In this document: piece by piece, positions 32,727 to 40,490 of the stretch
How positions within the stretch are numbered: the stretch's first letter is position 1
Layout: each line of letters starts with the position of its first letter
Origin: Nocardia altamirensis NBRC 108246
GTDB taxonomy: Bacteria > Actinomycetota > Actinomycetes > Mycobacteriales > Mycobacteriaceae
NCBI RefSeq assembly: GCF_001612685.1
Contig: NZ_BDAY01000096.1
Location: forward strand, 1 to 44,926
Length of the DNA stretch: 44,926 bases
Direction of reading: 5' to 3'
The notes under the pieces: model-generated
Seen by the model: the letters and a program-made list of their open reading frames with translations, nothing else
Told to the model about the DNA's origin: nothing
The model's database searches: none
Program-made: the position numbers and the translations under genes

Positions 32727-33401
32727 ACGCGGCAGTAGATGTGGATTGCTGTCGAATTCGACCGCTCCCCGGTTCGCTACCAGCCGAGACCGGCTGCCCG
32801 CTGCTACAAGCAGTGAGTTCACTACCTGAACCATCAACGGCGCGAAGGGGTTTCCCGGCTGGCCGGACCGTGGCCACTCGTACCACCAGCGGTCGGTCAC
32901 CGGCCGCACCGGCAGCGAGATCGGAACCCGAAGGCGTGAATCGGCCGGTAGCACGGTGATATCGAGCCGATCCAACGCTCGATGGGCAGCCTGGGGCAGC
33001 TGAATCTGCTTGGCTAGCACCGCCCAGCGGGCGATCGGCAGGTAGGGCGGCGGTGCGGCGAGCATCGGCATGGCGAACTGGTCGTAGGTCGCGGCTGCCA
33101 GTCCGGCGGGGACCATCACGGCGGTGATCGTGTGGTCCGTGATCAGCTCTACTCCGCCACCCTCGGCGGCTACCGGTAACCCCCGGGCGCGGTATGCGGT
33201 GACCCAGTCCTCGACGGATACCAGCGCGTCCACTTCGTCCCATGGCTGCGCGAGAGCGCCGTTGAGCACCGCGAGCGCGGCCATACCGGTGCGGCACAGC
33301 CGCTGGTGGTGACGATGCTGTCGCCACAGTTCGCGGGCGCGGTGCGGGCTGATCCTCAACGGCGGCGCATCACAGGTGATCTCGTCGTCATCCACGCTCA
33401 C
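32691..33401 (-). CDS. Hypothetical protein
   Basis: A 236-residue protein, GTG start behind GTAGGAG. Residues 20-60 are basic and helical; a middle segment (DHTITAVMVPAGLAAATYDQFAMPML) is hydrophobic but too broken for a clear membrane helix. The end has a WWYEWP motif. No family recognised. Its start overlaps the 3' end of the upstream minus-strand gene by 14 bases, implying coupled expression. Confidence 0.6.
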   Translation of the reverse strand: MSVDDDEITCDAPPLRISPHRARELWRQHRHHQRLCRTGMAALAVLNGALAQPWDEVDALVSVEDWVTAYRARGLPVAAEGGGVELITDHTITAVMVPAGLAAATYDQFAMPMLAAPPPYLPIARWAVLAKQIQLPQAAHRALDRLDITVLPADSRLRVPISLPVRPVTDRWWYEWPRSGQPGNPFAPLMVQVVNSLLVAAGSRSRLVANRGAVEFDSNPHLLPRSTVSSRGAQAH

Positions 33402-33753
33402 TGCTGCTCCTACCGCTGGGCCGATACGCATGCCAGTACCCGTATTCGCATAGTCGGATCTGGTTCGGCAGTGGTCCGGGCGTAGCGGGTGGTCGCCGCC
33501 AGATGCGAGTCAACGCAGCTTCAGCTCTCTCGCGGGTGCGGTAACGGCCCTCGGTCGGGATCGAGCACTTGCGCTGGGGCGGTCGCTTTTTCACGCGGTC
33601 GATGTGCCGAGTGAGTTCGTGGATCGCTGTCCGGGAACGGCGGATTCCCCTGGTTTCCCATCCACAGCTGCACACGGCGATATGCACTGCGACGCAGGGC
33701 TTTCGAATCCGAACGAGCTCGTGTCGGATGGTCGTCAAGCGTTGAGTTGTCAT
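33388..33753 (-). CDS. Hypothetical basic protein
   Basis: A 121-residue, strongly basic protein. ATG at 33753 is preferred: the sequence above it is low-complexity and lacks coding character, and CAAGGA lies just before. Cysteines occur in CSCGWETRG and in CEYGYWHAY, so a metal site is possible. The second half, YRTRERAEAALTRIW and on, resembles a small helical domain seen in mobile-element accessory proteins. Function unknown. Confidence 0.5.
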   Translation of the reverse strand: MTTQRLTTIRHELVRIRKPCVAVHIAVCSCGWETRGIRRSRTAIHELTRHIDRVKKRPPQRKCSIPTEGRYRTRERAEAALTRIWRRPPATPGPLPNQIRLCEYGYWHAYRPSGRSSSERG

Positions 33754-33977
33754 TCCTTGGCGGGTTCCTACCAGCGTGGTGAAGGTGGGGTGTGAGATCG
33801 CGCCGGAGCGGGACGTGCTCGGTGGATGAAGTTCCACGGCAGCGGTGGCAGGTTCTGTAGGCAGCGCGTCAAGGGCGGCATGCTGTTGCGAACCAGCATC
33901 TTTCACCGATGCGACCAGATTCCGGGTACGGCGGAGCACAGAGTGTTCACGCCGAGTCGCGATGGCCATCGCGCGGC

Positions 33978-34232
33978 TCAGTTCGTCGACGAAGTCGACT
34001 GGCTGTTGGTGCCGAGTAGTACGACGTTCTTCGCCTGCGGCCCTTTATTGTCGCGGACCAGCTCGAACTGGACGCGTTGCTCGGCGCTGACCTCTCTTTT
34101 ACCTCTCACGTTCTTGGAGGTTTCTGGGAGTTGGGACCAGTGCAGAAACAGGTCGGGCAATTCATCGCCATCGGGTGCGACCAATCCGAACCCCTTTTCT
34201 ATATTGAACCACTTAACTTTACCTTCAGGCAT
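33978..34232 (-). CDS. Cold-shock domain protein
   Basis: An 84-residue protein of the CspA type. KVKWFNIEKGFGLVAP holds the RNP1 motif (GFGLV in place of the usual GFGFI), and DLFLHWSQL is RNP2, where Trp replaces a usual Val. It continues with EQRVQFELVRDNKGPQAKNV, as in standard CSPs, then an added Ser/Thr-rich tail of about 12 residues. Such proteins bind single-stranded RNA or DNA. The differences in both RNP motifs suggest a specialised copy. Its DNA is more A/T-rich than that of neighbours. Confidence 0.88.
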   Translation of the reverse strand: MPEGKVKWFNIEKGFGLVAPDGDELPDLFLHWSQLPETSKNVRGKREVSAEQRVQFELVRDNKGPQAKNVVLLGTNSQSTSSTN

Positions 34233-34245
34233 TTCAACTCACTTT

Positions 34246-34656
34246 CTATTTCTGGTTGTACATGTCGTGAAATCTGATAGCGGCGAGCGTCAGGCGATCG
34301 GCTACGCTTTCGTATTCCATTTCGATGGCATCCCAGAGGATCCGCCATTCAGCGGGAAACTCGGCGCGAACGTAGTCGAGGGTCAGCTGATTGTTGAGAG
34401 AGAATGCGATCATCCCTGGCTCGCCGATAAACATGGGGCTGAAGTCTTCCCAGCGGAGTCCGGGCCTTTTGTCGGCTGGGTTACGGAGACTGCTGATGCG
34501 CACGCCGTCTGCCCAGCTGCCATTCCATTTGGCCCAGCGTCCGTCCCGTAGCTCGGTATGGAACAGCCAGGTCTGGCCGTCACCTCTGGAAACGATCACC
34601 TGCACCTCCGCCCCTGGTTCGATCTGGGCCGGAGTGCGGAACGACTCCGACTCCAA
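34246..34656 (-). CDS. Hypothetical protein
   Basis: An open frame of about 136 residues, beginning with TTG or with continuation from the upstream frame. It contains PAQIEPGAEVQVIVSRGDGQ and several tryptophans. It overlaps the small gene at 34580-34762, which lies in another frame; the join at CTCAAAAAGTTT suggests one original gene broken by a frameshift (frame change of +1). Located 13 bases before the cold-shock gene. Function unknown. Confidence 0.5.
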   Translation of the reverse strand: MESESFRTPAQIEPGAEVQVIVSRGDGQTWLFHTELRDGRWAKWNGSWADGVRISSLRNPADKRPGLRWEDFSPMFIGEPGMIAFSLNNQLTLDYVRAEFPAEWRILWDAIEMEYESVADRLTLAAIRFHDMYNQK

Positions 34657-34762
34657 ACTTTTTGAGGGCTTCGATGTCTCTCGCCAGTTCCAATGCTTTG
34701 ACCGTGTCGGCGAATTGCCGACGATCGTCGTCGTCCTCGTCGTGGCAGGTAGCAGCAGTCAT
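34580..34762 (-). CDS. Small acidic/coiled protein, perhaps 5' part of a frameshifted gene
   Basis: A 60-residue frame whose first 35 residues look real: an acidic run, then DTVKALELARDIEALKKF, a good helix. After that it turns into Arg/Gly-rich sequence of non-coding look, while the next frame, from 34656, becomes coding-like. A single-base change in the A-run at about 34660-34666 would unite the two into one protein of about 170 residues. Confidence 0.4.
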   Translation of the reverse strand: MTAATCHDEDDDDRRQFADTVKALELARDIEALKKFGVGVVPHSGPDRTRGGGAGDRFQR

Positions 34763-34860
34763 CGGACATCTCCGTCGGTCGCCAGGTTCAGACTGACCGG
34801 GCCTGGATCGAACAGGCAGTAGTGAATCAGGGCCGACTGCTCCATCTCGATCATCGGGAG

Positions 34861-35118
34861 CTACCCGGCGACCGACGTGGGCTCAGGTGACGACGGTTGC
34901 CACCTTCGTGGATCCTTCGACCTTGGAGCTATCGGGAGTACAGCTCCCTCCTCAGCGGACGCGATCAACTCGACCGGTCGCGGCTGCTGGCAGCATGGAC
35001 AGTTGTGCAGCCTGCTGAACTCGCGACGTAGTCGCCGATTCAGCCATTCCGTGGGTACGAAGTAGCACCCCATGATGAGCGCGGTGATCGCGGCGGTAAC
35101 GACGATCATCGTTGCCAC
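34861..35118 (-). CDS. Small membrane protein with CPCC motif
   Basis: An 85-residue protein: an N-terminal membrane helix (residues 1-20), a basic segment, then CPCCQQP, which could bind metal or form a disulfide, and a polar C-terminus. Its start overlaps the stop of the 35318 gene by 13 bases. The two are likely made together. No known family. Confidence 0.55.
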   Translation of the reverse strand: MATMIVVTAAITALIMGCYFVPTEWLNRRLRREFSRLHNCPCCQQPRPVELIASAEEGAVLPIAPRSKDPRRWQPSSPEPTSVAG

Positions 35119-35318
35119 CCGGCCGGATCAGGGTGACTGTTCTCGTCCAGCTCGGCCTCGATAACCCCCGGCAGATCCGGAATTCCTGGGCTGTGCGCGA
35201 AAACCCACTGCACCGCGAGCATCAGGGCACGGACGCGGCGCGTGAGCCAGAGGGCCCACCAAGCCAGTAAGCCGACCCCGGCCAGGATGAATACGATTTC
35301 CACTACTTGCGGAGACAT
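35106..35318 (-). CDS. Small membrane protein
   Basis: A 70-residue protein with one membrane helix at about residues 6-26 (VEIVFILAGVGLLAWWALWL), followed by a basic turn (TRRVR) and an acidic C-terminus. The topology suggests an inside C-terminus. Coupled to the following CPCC-motif gene. Confidence 0.55.
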   Translation of the reverse strand: MSPQVVEIVFILAGVGLLAWWALWLTRRVRALMLAVQWVFAHSPGIPDLPGVIEAELDENSHPDPAGWQR

Positions 35319-35392
35319 AGTTCCTCGATGTCAAATTGAAAGTCATTGCAGTCGTGCAGGATTCAGGGTGTTGCGATGAATCCCTCGCGGGC

Positions 35393-35617
35393 TCATTCCC
35401 ACAGAAACAGGCCCTCGTTCCCCATACGCCGTAGGTCGGCCGGACTGTCACGGACCTCGCATGCGGCCAGCCCTGGGGAATGACCCTCGGCAAAGGCATG
35501 GAGAAAGTTCCGTGCCGCTGTCGAGCAGGCGCATACGTCGATCACGAGGCCGTTCTGGTAGGTGAGTTGGAGATGCACATCCGGCTCGTCCGGTCGTGGG
35601 CTTCGTTTTGTGGACAT
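35393..35617 (-). CDS. Hypothetical small protein
   Basis: A 74-residue soluble protein (VHLQLTYQNGLVIDVCACSTAARNFLHAF) with three cysteines. It may have an alpha/beta fold. Same strand as the neighbouring small genes. Nothing diagnostic is seen. Confidence 0.5.
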   Translation of the reverse strand: MSTKRSPRPDEPDVHLQLTYQNGLVIDVCACSTAARNFLHAFAEGHSPGLAACEVRDSPADLRRMGNEGLFLWE

Positions 35618-35668
35618 CGCGATTCACCGCACGGGCCTTGGATTTTCGGGCAGCATCGCCAGCGCACC

Positions 35669-35914
35669 TCACTGCTGACCTGGTAGCCGAAATCGGTAAC
35701 GGGACTTCGTCACCGGCTCTCTCCAGAGCGAGTCCTGGATAGCCAGCACTGCCGCGCTAAGCGCGGTGAGGCCGACCTTGTTGGCGAGCACGCCGACCGC
35801 CGCCACCGCTTCGCTGAGCGATGACCGGCCTTCCAGAGAACTGGTCGCACGGCGACTTCGCCAGCTCGGACGGCAGGATCGCGACGGCTGCGAGAGGTCG
35901 GTCGGGTCATCCAT
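35669..35914 (-). CDS. Hypothetical small protein
   Basis: An 81-residue protein, start ATG at 35914 overlapping the upstream gene's stop by about 8 bases. It has a basic first third and a helical, alanine/valine-rich segment (LSEAVAAVGVLANKVGLTALSAAVLAIQ). Probably co-translated with the 36215 gene. Confidence 0.45.
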   Translation of the reverse strand: MDDPTDLSQPSRSCRPSWRSRRATSSLEGRSSLSEAVAAVGVLANKVGLTALSAAVLAIQDSLWREPVTKSRYRFRLPGQQ

Positions 35915-36215
35915 CGCTGCGCCGCTGTTCGGAGGTAGACCCAGGTGCAGCAATGGACGTGTGTGGCGGCGAAGACCAGGGCGGTTCGGCAATGGCCAAG
36001 CCGATGGTTTCGCGGGTTGTAAGTCCGATCAGGTGAGCTAAGTGCTCGACTGCCTCGACGGCTTCGGCGGCTTGGATCGCGGCGGCGGCCTGTTCCAGGT
36101 TGAGTGTGCGACCGGGGAGAAAACTGACAACCCAGCCGTCCAGGCCGACCGACTTCGCCTGATGTTGTGTGTGGTCACTGGTGATTAGTGACCCGCTGAT
36201 CACGTGTACCGCCAT
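35907..36215 (-). CDS. Hypothetical protein
   Basis: A 102-residue protein behind GGGAGCCGCC. Beta-rich beginning (VHVISGSLITSDHTQ), then a helix with alanine repeats (LEQAAAAIQAAEAVEAVEHLAHLIGL). It is divergent from the XRE/DUF5753 regulator, and the palindromes at 36265-36283 lie between the two, so that regulator may also control it. Confidence 0.55.
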   Translation of the reverse strand: MAVHVISGSLITSDHTQHQAKSVGLDGWVVSFLPGRTLNLEQAAAAIQAAEAVEAVEHLAHLIGLTTRETIGLAIAEPPWSSPPHTSIAAPGSTSEQRRSDG

Positions 36216-36262
36216 GGCGGCTCCCAGTCCATTCAGGTAGCGAGACCTTACGTGTATGAATG

Positions 36263-36291
36263 TTGGTAAGCTTACCGGTAAGCCCTAAATA
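36263..36291 (+). promoter_or_regulatory. Promoter with overlapping palindromic operators of the XRE regulator gene
   Basis: TTGGTA (36263-36268) and TAAATA (36286-36291), 17 bases apart, form a good sigma-A-type promoter. Two palindromes share its spacer: GGTAAGCTTACC (36265-36276) and GCTTACCGGTAAGC (36270-36283). A protein bound there would block RNA polymerase, which fits autorepression by the XRE protein encoded next. Confidence 0.6.
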
Positions 36292-36365
36292 CATCTACGG
36301 GATCGGCGAAGTTGTTGTCGGGTAGGTTGATGCAACGCCAGGGTTCGATGGAGAGAGGGCTTCCG

Positions 36366-37217
36366 ATGCAGGACCACCGTTCGGATCCGTCGGCGCTGCG
36401 GTTTCTGGTCGGACATGATCTGCGCTCGGCACGTGAACAGGCTGGGATCAAACAGGCTGATGCCGCGAAGATCATCGGTTGCACGCCGACCAAGTTGAGC
36501 TACATGGAAAGCGGTCGGACCGGGCAACAACCCGAAGAGGTCGCCGCCCTGCTGCGGAGCTACGGCGTCGCGGTCGAGCACGTCGAGCGCACCGTCCAGC
36601 TCGCAGGGCGAGCTGATCACGGCACTTGGTGGGCTCCGTTCAAAGACGTACTGCCGGACTGGTTCCGCACTTTCGTCGGCCTCGAAGGCTTGGCAGCGGC
36701 GCAGTTCGCCTACGGCATCCTGGTTCTTCCTGGTCAACTCCAGACGCCGGAGTACTGCGCAGCCCTCCTCGACAACAGTCTGCAAATCCCGCAGATGGAC
36801 ACGGCGCAAGTCATCAAGGCCAGAATGGCTCGCCAGCGGTTGACCGACGCCAAGGCGCCGCTGCAGTTTCGCGCGGTCATCGAGGAAACCATGCTCGATC
36901 GGATAGTCGGCGGTGCATCGGTGATGCGTGCCCAGCTCAAGCACCTGCTGAAGATGGCCGAACGAGACAACGTCGAGCTACACGTGATGCCCACTCAGGT
37001 GACCGTCCATGACGGATTGCCAGGAGAGTTCACGCTCCTCGACTTCTCCGAAGCCCGCAGCATCTCCTACGTCGAGTACCACACAGGCGCTCTCTACCTG
37101 CAAGAACAGGACCAAGTACACTTGTATTCGCTAGCTGCTGACCGGTTATGCTCCACAGCGCTGTCCACCTCGGACACCGTTGAAGCCATCGCCGATCGCA
37201 TCGCACGACTTGCTTGA
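36366..37217 (+). CDS. XRE-family regulator with DUF5753 domain
   Basis: A 283-residue regulator. ATG at 36366 follows GGAGAGAGGGC. Residues 14-70 are the helix-turn-helix (LRSAREQAGIKQADAAKII). Residues 95-275 are DUF5753, seen in GILVLPGQLQTPEYC and the ARMARQ element. Such proteins are abundant in Nocardia and Streptomyces and pair with a small DUF397 protein, encoded 12 bases downstream. In Streptomyces some such pairs affect development and antibiotic production, and the DUF397 partner may act as the regulator's antagonist. A pair of palindromes in its own promoter suggests autoregulation. Confidence 0.9.
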   Translation: MQDHRSDPSALRFLVGHDLRSAREQAGIKQADAAKIIGCTPTKLSYMESGRTGQQPEEVAALLRSYGVAVEHVERTVQLAGRADHGTWWAPFKDVLPDWFRTFVGLEGLAAAQFAYGILVLPGQLQTPEYCAALLDNSLQIPQMDTAQVIKARMARQRLTDAKAPLQFRAVIEETMLDRIVGGASVMRAQLKHLLKMAERDNVELHVMPTQVTVHDGLPGEFTLLDFSEARSISYVEYHTGALYLQEQDQVHLYSLAADRLCSTALSTSDTVEAIADRIARLA

Positions 37218-37229
37218 CGAGGAGACCGA

Positions 37230-37595
37230 ATGAGCACCGCTGACCGCCACGGATGGCGGAAGTCCAGCCTCAGCAACAATGGTGGGCAAAGCTGTGTTGA
37301 GGTCCGATTCGGCACCGACGTGGTCTACATACGTGACAGCAAGTACTTACGCGATCCGGCCAATGATCTTGCGCGACAACCGATCATCACCATTCCCCTG
37401 AACAGATGGTCCGAGTTCCTCGATCACGCAGCCGGTTATCGTTCTGCTGTCTCGGAGGGCGTACCCGTAGTTGACGTCCGCGCCGATGGTGGCGCTGACA
37501 TATGCGCTGCTGACGGCACCACGCTCACCTACACCACCAGCGAGTGGCGAGCCTTCACCTGGAGTATCGGCGCGGGAGAATTCGTAGCTGCCTGA
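37230..37595 (+). CDS. DUF397-domain protein
   Basis: A 121-residue protein behind GAGGAGACC. WRKSSLSNNGGQSCVEV and VYIRDSK are the DUF397 hallmarks, and PIITIPLNRWSEFLDH completes the domain (residues 8-68). The second half (VDVRADGGADIC ... LTYTTSEWRAFTWSI) looks like a degenerate repeat of the domain, which usually occurs alone in about 60-70 residues. Functional partner of the XRE regulator just upstream. Confidence 0.88.
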   Translation: MSTADRHGWRKSSLSNNGGQSCVEVRFGTDVVYIRDSKYLRDPANDLARQPIITIPLNRWSEFLDHAAGYRSAVSEGVPVVDVRADGGADICAADGTTLTYTTSEWRAFTWSIGAGEFVAA

Positions 37596-37615
37596 CGGCA
37601 TATCCTCAACCGCTT

Positions 37616-38086
37616 GTAGGGTCTCAGAAGTCGTGGCATCTGTCTCATAATGATGGCATCTCGCTGGCATTTCTGACATCGGCTGTGAGACAATGCAGGT
37701 CAGGGGCTCAGGCTGCTCGGCCTGACTGGCGGTTCAGCTAGGAAATGCCACGGTTTGTGAGACTGACGGCAGTGGCCATGCCGTGAGACAACCGCAAATC
37801 CGCAGGTCGTGGCGTCCTGAAATGCCATGAATTTTGAGACCCTACACCGCTGTAGGGCCTCACGGCGCGCTTCGTAATCTCACGGCCGACTTCGTCTCGA
37901 TTGCGTGTTCGGCCACGGAGTTGAGACTTACCAGGTCAGAACACCTGCTCTACCGAGGTCGACCGGGGCTAGCTTGAGGATATGAAGCGCCTCGTGAGAC
38001 CACAACGCCGCGAAGGCGTTGTGAGACAACAGGAACGCCGCAGGTCACAGCCTCGGCAAAACGAAGTCGGCGCGGAGACCCTACAA
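37616..38086. repeat. Non-coding array of TGAGAC/GTCTCA motifs
   Basis: Between 37596 and 38259 there is no credible gene. GTCTCA occurs at 37621 and 37642, and TGAGAC at 37686, 37758, 37784, 37835, 37922, 37995 and 38022. Chance would give well under one in this length. In three or four cases ATGCCA (or TGGCAT on the other strand) lies 6 to 7 bases away. GTAGGGTCTCA (37616-37626) and TGAGACCCTAC (37835-37845) form a distant inverted pair, and GAGACCCTACAACCGC recurs at about 38073. These look like repeated binding sites for a recombinase or transposase, perhaps the ends of a lost element. Confidence 0.6.
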
Positions 38087-38259
38087 CCGCCTGTTCTTGC
38101 GACGATGCGCTGGCGGAGTCTGCAACTGCCCCACCTTTCGGGCTGTCCCTGGGCGGGCTGTGCCAGCAACCCGCCTATACGCGCCTGCAGCTGATCTACT
38201 CGATCTCGGGTCGAGCCCGCCAACCCATGCTGGGCTGACTCGACAATGGAGGCGCTTTC

Positions 38260-38791
38260 GTGATCAAAGAGTCCACGGCCAGCGTGTTCATGTTCTGCAA
38301 GATCGGCAGACAGTGGCATCTCGGGCTGATCGAACATCCCCGCCTCGGTGCGCGGACTCTGGTCGGTGGCCACGTCGAGAAGCACCAATCACCGCCGGAA
38401 GCCGCTATCCAAGAAGCACTCGAAGAATCCGGGCGCAACGTCGTGCTGCTACCGCCTCCAGCTCCTGCACAGCCCTGCCGGGTATCCACATCCAGAAGTG
38501 CAGCGGCCGTGGTGGATCCACGAGTTGCGCGTCCCGGCCGACAACCACACCCGCGGACCGCATATCCACATCGACCATCAGTACATCGGTGTCGCGGCGT
38601 CCGCTGACCCTGTGGCCGTGCCTGAGCATCCCTTCGGCTGGTTCACTGCCGACGAGCTCGACGGCGCCGAGATGCTGTCCGACACTTTGTTGTTGGCCAA
38701 GATGATCTTTCCGGTTATCAACATTCTGAATGCAACACAGATTGATCGTGCCGAACAGTGGAGGGCGATGGCCACCGCCGGGCTGCTCTAA
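38260..38791 (+). pseudogene. Frameshifted NUDIX hydrolase
   Basis: GTG at 38260 behind GGAGGCG starts a protein with LGLIEHPRLGARTLVGGHVEKHQSPPEAAIQEALEESGRN, a NUDIX box with weakened glutamates. Near 38450-38480 the frame must shift by +1, after which coding continues: PHPEVQRPWWIHELRVP, then IHIDHQYIGVA and FGWFTADEL to the stop at 38791. Together these make one NUDIX domain of about 175 residues. Either the gene is broken or an extra base was introduced during sequencing. Confidence 0.75.
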
Positions 38792-38888
38792 CGCCGCCGG
38801 CCACCGCACCGTGGCAGACGAGGAGAAGGCCGGCCGGAGGAAGGCAAGCGGGAACCACGTGGTCGGCGAGCGTCGCGACACACAATCG

Positions 38889-39392
38889 TCACGAGCGAGC
38901 GGCGAGGATATCGTCCTGGATGCGGTTGGCGATCGCCTCGACTGTCCAGGTGGCGTCGATCCGGACTTCGTCGACGAACGGCAGTGGCTGCCAGCCGTGA
39001 TACCAGTCGGCCATCATCTGCTCCGGGATTGTCGCCGCCTGTGGCCTCCCGGCATGACGGGCCAGTGTCTCTTCGAAGGTCAGATCGAAGCTGTAGTGCA
39101 AGGATCGGGGCGCGCTGGCGGTCAGGCGTTCGAGCATCGGCCCGTACCGGTGCGCGTCGAGAATGCCCTCGACAAGGACAACGCGCCCGCTCGCTAGGCA
39201 TGTCCGTGCGATCTGTTCGATCAGCGTGATGTTGAAGGCGCCGGGCTCGTCGAACTCCCGCAACATATTTCGGCGCACCAAGTCTTGTGGCACGACCGCG
39301 CACTCACCGCGTTCGAAGCGACGCTGGACGGCGGCGGCGGCCGTCGATTTACCCGAGGCCGAGTTGCCACGGATCACCACAAGGGGCGTCAC
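38889..39392 (-). CDS. P-loop kinase-like ATPase
   Basis: A 167-residue protein with Walker A GNSASGKST at residues 9-17, and a DLVRRNMLREF region, VLVEGILD (Walker B-like) and a lid-like region ending ARHAGRP. This is the plan of small metabolite kinases and zeta-toxin-like kinases of actinobacteria. The GTG at 39392 overlaps the upstream NUDIX stop (GTGA), so the two are co-translated. The substrate is unknown. Pairing with NUDIX suggests action on a phosphorylated or nucleotide-linked compound. Confidence 0.8.
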   Translation of the reverse strand: MTPLVVIRGNSASGKSTAAAAVQRRFERGECAVVPQDLVRRNMLREFDEPGAFNITLIEQIARTCLASGRVVLVEGILDAHRYGPMLERLTASAPRSLHYSFDLTFEETLARHAGRPQAATIPEQMMADWYHGWQPLPFVDEVRIDATWTVEAIANRIQDDILAARS

Positions 39393-39964
39393 CAGATGGC
39401 CCGCGGGGCGAGTGCCCCTTCGAGCTTGGTCACGAAGCGAATGAAATGCGGATCGGATTCCGGCGTGCCGAAGCGGTCGATGTCCCACCAACGCCCGCCA
39501 TCGAACTCACGCGGATCCAACCGGGATTCCTGCGTACGGTCGCCACAGATGAGATACCACAGCGAGCAATCGACGTGCCCGCCGTCGGCATCGTGGACCG
39601 AGGTCACCGTCAGCAACAGCGGATCGATACCGACAACGCCGAACTCGGCTTCGACATCCATCTCCTCGCGTGCCTCGCGCCGCGCCGCCGCCAACGGGTG
39701 CTCTCCGGGCTCAACGTGACCGCCGGGTGGCAGCCACAGCCGCGAAAGCCGGTGTCGCCCAAGCAGGATCCCCCGACCGGCCGGATCGACCGGCACAACG
39801 TAGACGACCAGATGCGGTGAAGGCGTTGCGGGTTTGTGGCGTCGGAAGATGTCGTCGGTCGCGGCAAGCCAGGCCAGCGCTTCCTGCTTATGCTCCTGTT
39901 CGAGGCGGTCGAGGGGAACGATCCCCCTGACAATCTCAGCAACGGCAGCTGTGGCGGGCTCCAT
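39389..39964 (-). CDS. NUDIX hydrolase
   Basis: A 191-residue NUDIX enzyme. The box GGHVEPGEHPLAAA followed by RREAREEMDVEA is intact, preceded by LWLPP. An extra N-terminal helix of about 50 residues (LDRLEQEHKQEALAWLAATDDIF) precedes the domain; the same plan occurs in actinobacterial NUDIX proteins of unknown substrate. Translationally coupled to the following P-loop kinase. A weak site (GAGGGATA) lies somewhat far from the ATG. Confidence 0.82.
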   Translation of the reverse strand: MEPATAAVAEIVRGIVPLDRLEQEHKQEALAWLAATDDIFRRHKPATPSPHLVVYVVPVDPAGRGILLGRHRLSRLWLPPGGHVEPGEHPLAAARREAREEMDVEAEFGVVGIDPLLLTVTSVHDADGGHVDCSLWYLICGDRTQESRLDPREFDGGRWWDIDRFGTPESDPHFIRFVTKLEGALAPRAIW

Positions 39965-40016
39965 GGCCGAGCACCATATCCCTCGGGTCCGACAACTTCA
40001 GAGCCACAGCGAATCC

Positions 40017-40391
40017 TCAATAGCGGTCGTTGTCGTCGCCGATGGGAATGTGCCTGTAGTAGGCCGCCGTCCCGGCTTGCTGTTGGTGTGCTCCCACGAG
40101 TGGTTCTGCCAGGTCAAGCAGTCGCTGGGCGACCGTCCCGACCTCCGCGCCGGGCAGGTACCCGCCCTCGGTCTTCACTACACCGCCCAGTAGCGGGGAG
40201 GCGAGGAACTCGAGCACGGCGGCGACCTCGTCCACACTTGGTGGCGGGTCGACCACGCGGCGCAGCACGCGATAGACATCGAGCGCGGTGATCGGTTGCT
40301 CCACCGCGCCTTGCCCGGTCTCGGCGAGTTCCTCGACCTCGTCCTCGATCACCTGCAGCACCGCTACCACCCACGCCGCCGCATGCTCCAT
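40017..40391 (-). CDS. Hypothetical protein
   Basis: A 124-residue acidic helical protein (VVAVLQVIEDEVEELAETG, ITALDVYRVLRRVVDPPPSV, EVAAVLEFLASPLLGGVVKTEGGY). The helical middle resembles a small winged-helix or DNA-binding-like fold but no signature is firm. It is separated by about 100 bases from the next genes on both sides. Confidence 0.55.
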   Translation of the reverse strand: MEHAAAWVVAVLQVIEDEVEELAETGQGAVEQPITALDVYRVLRRVVDPPPSVDEVAAVLEFLASPLLGGVVKTEGGYLPGAEVGTVAQRLLDLAEPLVGAHQQQAGTAAYYRHIPIGDDNDRY

Positions 40392-40490
40392 ACCCCATGC
40401 CTAACACACTTGCCGGACCGAATTCGCCTCGTGCCTTGACGGGTTGGCGGGTAGAGGGTGATGCCCCTCTACCCGCGTTTCGGCCGTGTC

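Noticed and set aside
38097..38705. Open frame of 202 codons overlapping the broken NUDIX
   Set aside because: Arg/Ser/Pro-rich without motif, and in a different frame from both halves of the NUDIX domain.
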